A stretch of 64,000 nucleotides of DNA, from assembly GCA_958446835.1 (NCBI GenBank), contig CAUCXT010000011.1:1-64000 (forward strand), given 5' to 3'. Within the stretch, counting starts at the first letter, position 1; each line of letters begins with the position of its first letter. Below the pieces are notes generated by a model. The model worked only from the letters and a program-made list of their open reading frames with translations, had not been told where the DNA came from and searched no databases. Shown here in pieces: positions 16,639 to 24,894 of the stretch. A program made the translations under genes and the position numbers. Source of the stretch: an uncultured Eubacterium sp. GTDB taxonomy: Bacteria > Bacillota > Clostridia > Lachnospirales > Lachnospiraceae.

Positions 16639-17583
16639 ATGGTGAACAATTTATCCGGTATGAACCGTGGCAGCCAGAAGAAGCTCGCACTTATAAATGA
16701 TTTCTGCGGCTTCGGAAGATGCTCCCTCACGGTGTCCATACCTATCGTATCCGCAATGGGGATTCAGGCATGCCCTGTACCTACTGCTGTTTTTTCAAAT
16801 CATACAGCTTATGAAAGCTTCTACAAGCATGACATGACAGCAGCCCTTGGCAGCTATCTGAACGAATGGAGTAAGCTCAACCTCAAGTTCGACGCTATAT
16901 TGTCGGGCTACCTGTCATCACCTGAACAGATTGGCATTACTTCTGAATTTGCAGAGAAATTTCTTGCAGAGGACGGTATCTTCATTCTCGACCCGGTGAT
17001 GGGAGACAACGGCAGGCTCTACTCTGCCTACAGTCCGGATATGCTAAAGCTTATGAAGGAGCTTTTAAAAAACAGCGATGTCATCACACCTAACCTGACT
17101 GAGTGCTGTTTTCTCACAGACACACCTTATGAGACTGTGAAAAAGCTCAAGGGTGCGGCACTTAATGAATGTCTCAGCTCCATGGCACAAGGGCTGTCAT
17201 CCACAATGAAAAACGGGCATGGCAGTGTTGTCATATCAGGCATTGAGTCGGAACATTATATAGGAAATTTCGTTTATGACGTTTCCTCTGCAAACGATAT
17301 AGGCAATAACACCTCTGCGAATCATAAGCTCATAAAAATGAAGAAGAGCGGTGTGTCCCGGTGCGGAACCGGAGATATATTTTCAGCAATTATAAGTGCC
17401 TCACTTGTACGTGGCGGCAGCCTTTGGGATTCGGTATCCCTCGCCGCACATTTTATCCAAAAATGCATAACGGTAAGCGATAATTACAATATTCCGCTCA
17501 CCGATGGGGTTGCATTTGAGGATGTACTGTGGATGCTCACACCGCACAGGGCAGGCAAAACAGTTACACAACATAATCTCTAA
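16639..17583 (+). CDS. pdxY: Pyridoxamine/pyridoxal kinase
   Basis: 314 residues. It phosphorylates vitamin B6 vitamers with ATP in the salvage route. It starts, after a short extension, with LALINDFCGFGRCSLTVSIP, then CPVPTAVFSNHT and FILDPVMGDNGRLY, all conserved in the PdxY/ThiD-like ribokinase family. SRCGTGDIFSAI holds the GTGD anion hole and catalytic aspartate. AAGGA is about 9 bases upstream of the ATG. It is followed 14 bases later by an ECF transporter substrate subunit, a usual pairing for B6 salvage. Confidence 0.88.
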   Translation: MVNNLSGMNRGSQKKLALINDFCGFGRCSLTVSIPIVSAMGIQACPVPTAVFSNHTAYESFYKHDMTAALGSYLNEWSKLNLKFDAILSGYLSSPEQIGITSEFAEKFLAEDGIFILDPVMGDNGRLYSAYSPDMLKLMKELLKNSDVITPNLTECCFLTDTPYETVKKLKGAALNECLSSMAQGLSSTMKNGHGSVVISGIESEHYIGNFVYDVSSANDIGNNTSANHKLIKMKKSGVSRCGTGDIFSAIISASLVRGGSLWDSVSLAAHFIQKCITVSDNYNIPLTDGVAFEDVLWMLTPHRAGKTVTQHNL

Positions 17584-17597
17584 AAGGAGCTTACATT

Positions 17598-18404
17598 ATG
17601 AAAAAGAATATTAAATTAGTTCGTATCATCATCGCTGCGGTAGTTTTCATCGCAGGTCTTGTACTTGGAATCAACGGATATTCAAAGAGAATGTCTGACA
17701 GCTATGCAGCATTAAAGGAAGCCGGAACTAACGGCTCTGTGGATATGCTCTACGCAATAGGTCTTGTGCTTGTGGTAATCGGCATTGTAATTTTTATCGC
17801 CGCCATCACAGCACCTAAGGACGCTAAGAATGTTCCAATCATCGTCCTCGCTGAGGCTGCCCTTCTCGCAGCACTGTGCTACGTCGGAGCAGGCTACTTA
17901 AAGATTGATATTCCTGTAGGAACCGAAAAGACAATGTTCCACCTCGGAAACGTGTTCTGCGTGCTCGCAGCTCTTTTACTCGGCGGTATGTGGGGCGGTC
18001 TTGCAGGAGCAGTCGGAATGACACTCTCAGACCTTATGACAGGCTATGTGACAAGTGCACCTAAGACCTTCCTTCTCAAGCTGTGCATTGGTCTTATCGT
18101 CGGTCTTGTCGCACACAAGGTATTCAAGATTGCAAAGGAGGGCTTCCCTGCTAAGAGACTTCCTGTAGCGGTTGTTGTTTCATGTATCGCAGGTATGGCG
18201 TTCAATGTTGTTGCAGACCCGATTGTAGGCTATTTCTACAAGATGTACCTTCTCGGAACACCTCAGGATCTCGCAAAGGCACTCGCAAAGATTAACTCAA
18301 TAACAACGCTTGTAAACGCAATCATCGCTGTTATCGTGGCTTCCATTGTGTACCTTGCACTCCGCCCGGCGCTCAAGAAAGCCGGTCTTTTCCGCGAAAT
18401 ATAA
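17598..18404 (+). CDS. ECF transporter S component, probably for a vitamin B6 form
   Basis: 268 residues with about seven hydrophobic segments, including an N-terminal pair (IIIAAVVFIAGLVLGING and YAIGLVLVVIGIVIFIAAI) not always present in S components, then the typical block beginning IIVLAEAALLAALCYVG and LLLGGMWGGLAGAVGMTLSD. S components bind the vitamin and work with the shared EcfA/A'/T module, which is not in this window. AAAAGGAGC lies before the ATG. Its place directly after the pyridoxamine kinase suggests pyridoxine-type substrates; this is inference from context. Confidence 0.82.
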   Translation: MKKNIKLVRIIIAAVVFIAGLVLGINGYSKRMSDSYAALKEAGTNGSVDMLYAIGLVLVVIGIVIFIAAITAPKDAKNVPIIVLAEAALLAALCYVGAGYLKIDIPVGTEKTMFHLGNVFCVLAALLLGGMWGGLAGAVGMTLSDLMTGYVTSAPKTFLLKLCIGLIVGLVAHKVFKIAKEGFPAKRLPVAVVVSCIAGMAFNVVADPIVGYFYKMYLLGTPQDLAKALAKINSITTLVNAIIAVIVASIVYLALRPALKKAGLFREI

Positions 18405-18407
18405 AAC

Positions 18408-18444
18408 TTTGGACATGGGGTTTTACCTCATGTCCAAATATTTT
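18408..18444. terminator. Bidirectional terminator between the ECF gene and the LysR gene
   Basis: TTTGGACATGGGG pairs with CCTCATGTCCAAA around TTTTA, followed by TATTTTTC on the plus strand. It begins 4 bases after the ECF stop and overlaps the end of the convergent LysR gene at 18423, so it can serve both. Confidence 0.75.
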
Positions 18445-19331
18445 TCAAGTTCTTTGACGTACAGTTCTCCGAATTCACTCAGTATGTGCTTCTTCTTTGT
18501 GATATACCCGATGGTCAGCGGGTCCTCCTCCTTAAGCTTTATGGAAACAAATGAATCCTTAAGCGCATAGCTGTCAATCATAATGCCAGTGCCGATTGCA
18601 AAGCCGTTGAGCATTGTCAATATCTCGCACGAGGTTGCCCTGTCATTCGATCTTATGACCTTATCGAAGGCATATCCCGACAGCGCCTCCTCGGACAGAT
18701 AAAATTCCGTTTCATTCGTCTGGTCAAAAGCCACACATGGGTACTCCCTAAGCTCCTCGACGGACAATTCAGTCTTGTGCGCCAGCGGATGATTCTTGCT
18801 CAGGTACGCGTAGGTGTCGCATACCATCAGCGGGTGAAAGTCAAGCTCATACTCCCTGAGCAGTTTATTCATAATATTTTTGTTGCTCTCCGAATATGCC
18901 AGCACGCCTATCTCACTCTTGTAATCGCGGACATTTAAAAGAACCTCGTCCGTCTTTGTCTCCTTGATTAAATAGGAGAACTTATCCGCATTTCTCTTTT
19001 GGATTGACGCTACAAATGCATGAACCGCAAAGACATAGTGCTGCATTGATATGGAATAAAAGTCCTTTCCATCCTCCCTGTTCAAATATTTATTCTCCAC
19101 TATCTCATATTGGTTTACAGCCTGCTTGGCAAAGCCAAGGAACTCATTTCCCTTCTCGGTGAGTGAGATACCCTTGTTGGTTCTCTCAAATATCTTTATT
19201 CCAAGCTCCTCCTCCAAATCCCTTATCGATGCAGATAATGCCGGCTGTGATACGAACAGCTTACCTGAGGCCTCCCTCATTGACGATGATGTCGATATCG
19301 CCATAACGTACTTTAATTGCAGAATTGTCAT
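18423..19331 (-). CDS. LysR-family transcriptional regulator
   Basis: 302 residues. The N-terminal winged HTH (SMREASGKLFVSQPALSASI) is followed by the LysR hinge and a periplasmic-binding-like effector domain of usual length. It is the last gene of the long minus-strand sulfur cluster and starts 15 bases after the ABC ATPase stop. LysR proteins of the CysB/CysL kind often control sulfur assimilation, so it may control this cluster; the inducer is not evident. Confidence 0.85.
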   Translation of the reverse strand: MTILQLKYVMAISTSSSMREASGKLFVSQPALSASIRDLEEELGIKIFERTNKGISLTEKGNEFLGFAKQAVNQYEIVENKYLNREDGKDFYSISMQHYVFAVHAFVASIQKRNADKFSYLIKETKTDEVLLNVRDYKSEIGVLAYSESNKNIMNKLLREYELDFHPLMVCDTYAYLSKNHPLAHKTELSVEELREYPCVAFDQTNETEFYLSEEALSGYAFDKVIRSNDRATSCEILTMLNGFAIGTGIMIDSYALKDSFVSIKLKEEDPLTIGYITKKKHILSEFGELYVKELEKYLDMR

Positions 19332-19346
19332 CCGTATTCCTCCTCA

Positions 19347-20105
19347 TTATGTAAAAATATACTGCTTTACTCCATCCACTTCCATGGAACTGATGAAACA
19401 CTGAAATACCTGCTCAATAATGCCACTGTCTATACATTCCTCAGGACTTCCATATCCGGCTATCTTCCTGTCCTGCATGACAACAATCCTATCGGATATC
19501 TGCAACGCCTGATTTAAGTCATGTAAGACCAGGATAACCGTCTTACCATCCTCCTTAAGCCTCCTTATCAGGCTGTACATCTGCCTCTGGCTCGGAAAAT
19601 CCAGATAGTTCATAGGCTCATCCATGACCATGTAGGGACTGTCCTGCGCAAGCTGCATTGCAAGGTACACGCGCTGCTGCAGACCTCCGGACAATTTATT
19701 TACCATACAATCCCTGTATTGCTCCGCCTTGACATATATAAGCGCGTGCCGTACAGCCTCCCTGTCATCCGCACCCATTTTTCTTGAAAATCCCATGTAG
19801 GCAAATCTCCCATGCTCCACAAGCCCGCCGACCGAAATACATGGCGCGCTCTCCCGAAACTGTGGCATAAAGGACAGCCTTCTAGCCCTCTGTCTTACCG
19901 GCAGTCCAAGATAATCCTCATTGTCCAACACTATTTTCCCTGCCGTAACCGTGCTCACACCGTTTAAGGTCTGTAAAAGCGTTGTCTTACCACAGCCGTT
20001 AGGTCCGATGATGGATGTAATCTCTCCCTCATTGAACCGGACTGAAATATCCTTCAGTATCGGCGTTTTGGCGACACTGACACTTACACTCTGAAAATCA
20101 AGCAT
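19347..20105 (-). CDS. FecCD-type ABC importer, ATP-binding subunit
   Basis: 252 residues with Walker A GPNGCGKTTLLQ, ABC signature LSGGLQQRV, Walker B YMVMDEPMNYLD and the switch histidine in ILVLHDLNQALQ. It powers uptake with the permease at 20098 (8-bp overlap) and the binding protein at 21689. The class serves siderophores, heme and cobalamin; DLNQALQISDRIVVM is typical of it. Substrate not determined. Confidence 0.88.
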   Translation of the reverse strand: MLDFQSVSVSVAKTPILKDISVRFNEGEITSIIGPNGCGKTTLLQTLNGVSTVTAGKIVLDNEDYLGLPVRQRARRLSFMPQFRESAPCISVGGLVEHGRFAYMGFSRKMGADDREAVRHALIYVKAEQYRDCMVNKLSGGLQQRVYLAMQLAQDSPYMVMDEPMNYLDFPSQRQMYSLIRRLKEDGKTVILVLHDLNQALQISDRIVVMQDRKIAGYGSPEECIDSGIIEQVFQCFISSMEVDGVKQYIFT

Positions 20106-21111
20106 TGACTCTTCTTCCCCCTTTTCTCATCAAAAGATAGAGGAAAAACGGTGCTCCCATAAGCGAAAGAATGATACCGACCGGAAGCTCATACGGAGCG
20201 AACACCACCCTTCCGAACAAATCGCAGACTAACACAAACACCGCCCCCATAAGCGCCGCCGCAGGCACGAGAACACGCGAATCGTGCCCGAAAAAATAAC
20301 GGCAAATATGCGGAACTATAAGCCCCACAAAGCCTATAAGCCCCGAAAAGCTCACAACAAAGCCAGAGAGCACACTCGCAATAATGACAAATATGATTCT
20401 GAACAGATTTACCCGAAGCCCAAGTGAGCTTGCCACTCCATCCCCAAGAGCCAGCAGGTTAAGTGCCTTTCCGAAAAATATCGCAACGATAATCGCACAG
20501 ACGATTCCAACAGAAGGATACCTAAGCGCCTTCATCGTCACGCCCGACAGCGAACCCACAAGAAACTGCATCGCATTGACACTCATATCCGTATCAAAAA
20601 CCCTCATCATATTCATCCCAGCCGACAGAAAGCTTGAGACCGCGATACCCGCAAGCACGATGGTAACCCGCGATTTTTCGGCAATATACGCAATGCACAG
20701 AATCACCGTTGAGGTAAGCATCGCCCCCACAAACGCCATGAGCGGCTTCGCGATAAGGCTCTGCGGAAAAATCATCATCGACAGCATGACAAAAAAACCT
20801 GCCCCCGAATTGACACCGATGGTATTCGGGCTTGCAAGTGAGTTGTTCATCACACTCTGGATAATCACTCCCGCCGTTCCAAGACCTGCCCCGGCAAGAA
20901 GCCCGGCTATCACGCGCGGCAGCCTTACAGTCCTTATAATTATTCCCGCCTTAGAGGAGGCATTACGCCCGATAACTGCCCTGATAACCTCCTTAAGCGG
21001 AATGTTCACGCTTCCGAATATAAGCCCGGCAGCCACAGCCACAAGAAGCGCCGCCGACAATATGTAAAAATATATTCTAATTTTTCGATTCTGTTTCCGT
21101 ACATTGTTCAT
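20098..21111 (-). CDS. FecCD-type ABC importer, permease
   Basis: 337 residues with about nine or ten membrane helices. Family blocks include VRLPRVIAGLLAGAGLGTAG, SPNTIGVNSGAGFF, and SGLIGFVGLIVPHICRYFFG, the coupling-helix region of BtuC/FecCD permeases. The start overlaps the end of the precorrin-2 dehydrogenase gene by 35 bases, which is unusual but keeps the normal N-terminal helix. It is part of the importer operon 22672-19347. Confidence 0.88.
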   Translation of the reverse strand: MNNVRKQNRKIRIYFYILSAALLVAVAAGLIFGSVNIPLKEVIRAVIGRNASSKAGIIIRTVRLPRVIAGLLAGAGLGTAGVIIQSVMNNSLASPNTIGVNSGAGFFVMLSMMIFPQSLIAKPLMAFVGAMLTSTVILCIAYIAEKSRVTIVLAGIAVSSFLSAGMNMMRVFDTDMSVNAMQFLVGSLSGVTMKALRYPSVGIVCAIIVAIFFGKALNLLALGDGVASSLGLRVNLFRIIFVIIASVLSGFVVSFSGLIGFVGLIVPHICRYFFGHDSRVLVPAAALMGAVFVLVCDLFGRVVFAPYELPVGIILSLMGAPFFLYLLMRKGGRRVNA

Positions 21112-21670
21112 GGTCTAATACTCTGTCCGCCAATTCAATAAGATATTTTTTTCTCTCAACCGGATCCTCAATCTCTTCCTTCGCCCGTACCCGCTCCTGC
21201 GCCAGAAAATCCAGAATGTCCTCTATATCGTCCGGAATCAGCTTCTCTATCTCTTTCCTGAGTCTTATCGCCACCCTTGGACCTGCGCCGCTTGATGAGA
21301 CACCCACGACCAGCTTCCCTCTCTTTATCACCGAAGGAAATATAAAGTCACAGCTATCCGTAACATCCACGACATTGATTAACAGCCCTCTTTTCTTAGC
21401 GTCGCCTCTCACCTGCTCATTGAGCCCATGAATATCCGTAGCCGCGATGACATAGTCTGCATTGTCAAGGTCGGTACTCCGATATTCCCTTTCAATCAAT
21501 TCTATCCTGTCTCCGAACTGCCTTATGGCTTCATCGATTTCAGGTGCCACCAGTGTAAGTTTCGCGTTAAACGGAATAAGTCTCTCAACCTTTTCCAGAG
21601 CGACATTACCGCCTCCCACAATCACCCCATGTAATTTCTCAACATCAACAAAAAATGGAAAATAACTCAT
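21077..21670 (-). CDS. Precorrin-2 dehydrogenase (siroheme synthase N-terminal type)
   Basis: 197 residues, like Met8 and the N-terminal part of CysG. It makes sirohydrochlorin from precorrin-2 using NAD, and some members also insert iron. Visible features are HGVIVGGGNVALEKVERLI (NAD binding), NADYVIAATDIHGLNEQV and GVSSSGAGPRVAIRLRKEIE. Siroheme is the cofactor of the sulfite-reductase-like protein at 24895, so the gene fits the cluster. Its insertion between binding protein and permease genes of an ABC importer is notable. Confidence 0.88.
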   Translation of the reverse strand: MSYFPFFVDVEKLHGVIVGGGNVALEKVERLIPFNAKLTLVAPEIDEAIRQFGDRIELIEREYRSTDLDNADYVIAATDIHGLNEQVRGDAKKRGLLINVVDVTDSCDFIFPSVIKRGKLVVGVSSSGAGPRVAIRLRKEIEKLIPDDIEDILDFLAQERVRAKEEIEDPVERKKYLIELADRVLDHEQCTETESKN

Positions 21671-21688
21671 ATTTTATCCTCTGATTCC

Positions 21689-22672
21689 CTACTTTCCATA
21701 GATAATATCCGCAAGCTGCTTGTACGCTTCGCCCCACCTTGCATTTGGCTTGGAATTGTACAGCGCCTTGTCAATCACATAATAATTTCCGTTCTGCACA
21801 GCCTTAAGGGATTCCCATGCCGGATTGTCAATCAGAAGCTCCTCCACATTCGCAAGCGCCGCCTCCGTGTCTGAGCCCTGCGTTGTCACAAAAATATAGT
21901 CCGGGTCATCAGCAATGATAGCCTCCATGCTAAGATCCTCTAAAAGTGAATCCGAATCCGCGATATTGACCGTATCAAGATCCGCAAGAATCTCACCGCC
22001 GACAGTGCCCTTGCTGCCCTTTACCTTGACCGATGACGCCGCCGCTCTTATAAACAGCACCGTAGGCCTGCTGCCGTCCACCTGCGCCTTAGCCTCCTCA
22101 ATCTGTCCTGCCACCTCTGTTCCGTATTTTTCGTAAAGGTCTGCACGCCCTGTTATCCTTGTAAATATATCAAGTGACTTAAGATAATCGTCAAAATTAT
22201 TCACATAAAAATACGCGACCGTTATCCCTGCGTTCTCAAGCGTCTCAAGAAGCTCAAGCTGTGAATCCGTCATACTTGAGGCTATCACAAAATCAGGCTC
22301 CAACGCAATAATTTTTTCCACATCCGGCTCTAAATGTGAGCCGATATCCACCACGCTCTCATCAAGCTCAAGGTTGAAGCCGGTAAAGCTGTCATGTGCC
22401 GTACCCACAACACTTCCACCCGCTAACAGCCACTCATCGCAGAAGCTTCCAAGCAGCGTGACCACGCGCTCGGTATTTACTACATTTACCTCCCTGCCAA
22501 GCGCATCGGTGAATGTGACACCTTCGCTCTCCTTTTCCCCTATATTATCCGCCGTACTCGCTGTCCCATCTACCACATTCCCAATGTCACTGCCCGCCCC
22601 ACGGCTGTTGCCGCACGCCGACAGCGCCACTGCCGCCGCGATAAACAGCGCTATAGCACTTCCTTTTCTCAT
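21689..22672 (-). CDS. ABC importer substrate-binding lipoprotein, BtuF/FhuD type
   Basis: About 327 residues from the ATG at 22672, which has AAAGGAG about 10 bases upstream. The in-frame ATG at 22681 is too close to that site. The signal segment ends in the lipobox ALSACG. Class III features follow: DALGREVNVVNTERVV, then DIGSHLEPDVEKIIALEPDF, and a C-terminal IDKALYNSKPNARWGEA. It feeds the FecCD-type permease. Its place in a sulfur and siroheme cluster suggests iron, cobalt or a tetrapyrrole, though the substrate cannot be read from the sequence. Confidence 0.85.
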   Translation of the reverse strand: MRKGSAIALFIAAAVALSACGNSRGAGSDIGNVVDGTASTADNIGEKESEGVTFTDALGREVNVVNTERVVTLLGSFCDEWLLAGGSVVGTAHDSFTGFNLELDESVVDIGSHLEPDVEKIIALEPDFVIASSMTDSQLELLETLENAGITVAYFYVNNFDDYLKSLDIFTRITGRADLYEKYGTEVAGQIEEAKAQVDGSRPTVLFIRAAASSVKVKGSKGTVGGEILADLDTVNIADSDSLLEDLSMEAIIADDPDYIFVTTQGSDTEAALANVEELLIDNPAWESLKAVQNGNYYVIDKALYNSKPNARWGEAYKQLADIIYGK

Positions 22673-22742
22673 ATATTCCATATCTCCTTTTACCCATCAC
22701 TTCAACAAAATTCCTGCCACCTACACAGTGACAGGAACCCCA

Positions 22743-23174
22743 TTAAAACCAGTATTCATCATTAAATATTCTTAAATCTTCCTTTTCATATTCCCCGTTT
22801 TCTATATGAAAGGAATTTATGACAGGTGCATTTGTCATAAATGACAAGATAAGATAGCTTGCCTTACTGTCATAGGCAAGACGTATGTCCTCCACCGACG
22901 GCCGCGATGGTGAGGACGGATGGGAATGCCAGTTTCCCAACGCCTTGTAGCCATTTGCACGCATATCCTTTACCGCGCTAAGCTGCTCCTGCGGATTCAT
23001 GCTGAAATGATCCTCGGTGTGGTCGATATTCTCAAGAAAATACACCTTCTTGATTATTTTTTCATTCCCATCAATATCTCCTGCAATAAGCCCGCACGCC
23101 TCCTCAGGAAGGTGCTCTTTAGCATACTCCACCAGCTCATTGTACAGGTCGCAATGGATTCTTATAATACTCAT
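22743..23174 (-). CDS. JAMM (Mov34/MPN/PAD-1) metalloprotease, Mec+/HcyD-like
   Basis: 143 residues. The JAMM zinc motif is complete: catalytic glutamate in LPEEACGLIAG, then GNWHSHPSSPSRPSVEDIRL with HxH and the downstream serine and aspartate. Mec+ and HcyD proteins trim or release amino acids from sulfur carrier proteins. In this cluster the carrier at 24034 ends in MGGGR and so needs trimming before activation. It follows the E1-like gene by 22 bases. A role in carrier maturation is inferred from the known CysO/Mec+ and HcyS/HcyD systems. Confidence 0.88.
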   Translation of the reverse strand: MSIIRIHCDLYNELVEYAKEHLPEEACGLIAGDIDGNEKIIKKVYFLENIDHTEDHFSMNPQEQLSAVKDMRANGYKALGNWHSHPSSPSRPSVEDIRLAYDSKASYLILSFMTNAPVINSFHIENGEYEKEDLRIFNDEYWF

Positions 23175-23196
23175 GGCAAGCCCTCACTGTATAAAA

Positions 23197-24033
23197 CTAT
23201 TTCTGCTCATCCCTTGTCGCGAAACGTCCCGCAGTCTCCTCACAGACATTCTGCTCGTAGTCTATCGGCTCAAATATGGTCGGATGTTCGCCACACACGG
23301 CACAATTGCAGTCCCTCTTGAGGTTTATTTTTCTGAAATCCATCTTGAGTGCATCGTATGTGAGAAGCTTTCCTGTGAGCAGTTCACCCTTGCCGATGAT
23401 ATACTTTATCGCCTCCATCGCCTGCAGGGTTCCGATGGTTCCAGCCATCGCACCGATTACGCCCGCCTGCTTGCAGGTAGGAACCGCATCCTTTGGAGGT
23501 GGATTCTTGAACACACATCTATAGCATGGTCCCTCCCCCGGCACATAGGTCATAAGCTGTCCCTGAAATCTTATGATTCCTGCATGGGAGAACGGCTTTT
23601 TCTCAAGCACACATGCGTCATTGATTAGGAACTTTGCAGGGAAATTGTCCGTTCCATCGATAATGAAGTCGTACTCCCTGATTAGCTCACGGATGTTTGA
23701 CGCATCCACGAACATTCTGTATGTAGAGACCTTGACATCCGGATTTATCGCCTCCATCGTCTCCTTCGCGGACTTGACCTTTGCCTTTCCTATGTCGGCT
23801 GTGGTGTGGATAACCTGTCTCTGAAGGTTGGACAGGTCGACCTCGTCCGCGTCGACTATTCCGATATGTCCCACACCGGCTGCCGCAAGATATAACGCCG
23901 CCGGTGCTCCAAGTCCGCCCGCACCTATGATAAGCACACTTGAATTTAACAGCTTTTTCTGCCCCTTGACTCCAACCTCTTTAAGGATGATATGCCTTGA
24001 ATATCTCTCAATCTGTTCATCCGTCATAGCCAT
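23197..24033 (-). CDS. ThiF/MoeB-family E1-like adenylyltransferase, HcyF-like
   Basis: 278 residues. It adenylates the C-terminus of a ubiquitin-like sulfur carrier before sulfuration. Present are the nucleotide site VLIIGAGGLGAPAALYLAAA, the arginine in NLQRQVIHTTADIGKAKV, the DGTDNFPAKFLIND block, and zinc cysteines in CYRC and CAVCGEHP. A cysteine in PTCKQAGVIGAMAG sits in the loop where family members have a catalytic cysteine. Its ATG directly follows the carrier's TAG. Confidence 0.9.
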   Translation of the reverse strand: MAMTDEQIERYSRHIILKEVGVKGQKKLLNSSVLIIGAGGLGAPAALYLAAAGVGHIGIVDADEVDLSNLQRQVIHTTADIGKAKVKSAKETMEAINPDVKVSTYRMFVDASNIRELIREYDFIIDGTDNFPAKFLINDACVLEKKPFSHAGIIRFQGQLMTYVPGEGPCYRCVFKNPPPKDAVPTCKQAGVIGAMAGTIGTLQAMEAIKYIIGKGELLTGKLLTYDALKMDFRKINLKRDCNCAVCGEHPTIFEPIDYEQNVCEETAGRFATRDEQK

Positions 24034-24240
24034 CTAGCGTCCACCTCCCATAAAGTAGAGAAACTCAACACTGTCCCCATCCTTGAGCACGGTCTTTTCC
24101 TTCTCCTCTGTCGGAACAAACTCATCATTTATAGATACAGTCACATACTCCGGTGTCTCAATCTTCTCAGCCTCGATAAGCTCCGGAAGTGTAAGCCCGT
24201 CCTTGTATTCCTTCTTCTCACCTGCAACAGTAATAATCAT
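24034..24240 (-). CDS. ThiS/MoaD-like sulfur carrier protein with extended C-terminus
   Basis: 68 residues of beta-grasp type. It starts MIITVAGEKKEYKDGLTLPE and ends DGDSVEFLYFMGGGR. Carriers work through a free C-terminal GlyGly that becomes a thiocarboxylate; here an extra residue or residues follow, as in HcyS of Wolinella, which is trimmed by a JAMM protease. Adjacent to an E1 gene and near a JAMM protease and an O-acetylhomoserine sulfhydrylase, it is probably the sulfur donor for homocysteine. It could serve thiamine synthesis, but no thiG or thiH is nearby. Confidence 0.88.
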   Translation of the reverse strand: MIITVAGEKKEYKDGLTLPELIEAEKIETPEYVTVSINDEFVPTEEKEKTVLKDGDSVEFLYFMGGGR

Positions 24241-24294
24241 CTTCTTTTCCTCTTTTCTGAATTTTATAGTCCGGTCTATCCACAGCTCATATTT

Positions 24295-24609
24295 TTATAA
24301 CTGTGATACCCACGCCTCAAGCTCACCGTACGGAATTGCGCCGGTCTTTCTGTCAACCTCTGCGCCATCCTTAAAAATGATTACAGTCGGGTTAGCCATA
24401 ACGCCGTACTCCTCAGCCAACTCTGCGTCATAATTTGTATTTACCTTGACAACCGCCAGCTTTCCTTCGTAGTTATCCTCCAAATCACCAAGCGCAGGGG
24501 CAAGCATCTTGCACGCAACGCAGGAATCGGAGTAGAAATCTACTACAACCGGAAGTGTATTTTTTAATACCTTTTCTTCAAAATCAGCCTTAGTAACTCT
24601 TACAGCCAT
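24295..24609 (-). CDS. Thioredoxin-like protein with CVAC active site
   Basis: 104 residues with the full thioredoxin fold (PVVVDFYSDSCVACKMLAPA, then VKVNTNYDAELAEEYGVMA and the cis-proline in MANPTVIIF). The active site is CVAC, not CGPC, which should alter the redox potential. It starts one base after the TusA stop (TAGATG). In this operon it may reduce or transfer persulfide between TusA, the sulfite reductase and the carrier; a general thioredoxin role is less likely. Confidence 0.88.
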   Translation of the reverse strand: MAVRVTKADFEEKVLKNTLPVVVDFYSDSCVACKMLAPALGDLEDNYEGKLAVVKVNTNYDAELAEEYGVMANPTVIIFKDGAEVDRKTGAIPYGELEAWVSQL

Positions 24610-24861
24610 CTACTCCTCCACCTTTCTCACAAGCAATGTGTATGTGCCGTCCTCATTGTCATAGAGCTTAAGTATCTTATGTCCGTCCTCCTTGAAGCTT
24701 CGCGGAACATTCTGAACAGGCTCGCCGTCATTCATTCTTACAGCTAAAACCTGTCCGTCATCAAGCTCATCAATAGCCACCTTAGCCTTCACAAATGTAA
24801 GCGGACATACCTTATCTGTGATATCCACCAGATCATCATATTCAATATCTATCTCTGCCAT
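24610..24861 (-). CDS. TusA-family sulfurtransferase
   Basis: 83 residues. The conserved cysteine is in DITDKVCPLTFVKAKVAID, at the position of the CPxP motif of TusA, with threonine in the second place as in many anaerobic paralogues. The C-terminal strand block is DGHKILKLYDNEDGTYTLLV. TusA proteins carry persulfide sulfur between enzymes. It lies between the sulfite-reductase-like gene and the thioredoxin gene with minimal spacing. Confidence 0.88.
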   Translation of the reverse strand: MAEIDIEYDDLVDITDKVCPLTFVKAKVAIDELDDGQVLAVRMNDGEPVQNVPRSFKEDGHKILKLYDNEDGTYTLLVRKVEE

Positions 24862-24894
24862 TGCGCAAACCTCCTATACCACTGTATCTATCCT

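Noticed and set aside
20384..21067. Long plus-strand frame opposite the FecCD permease
   Set aside because: The permease is unmistakable on the minus strand; the plus-strand frame has no family features.
24034..24240. Assignment of the carrier to thiamine synthesis (thiS)
   Set aside because: No thiG, thiH or thiE is present, while metY, a JAMM protease and a sulfite-reductase-like gene are; the C-terminal extension also needs a protease.
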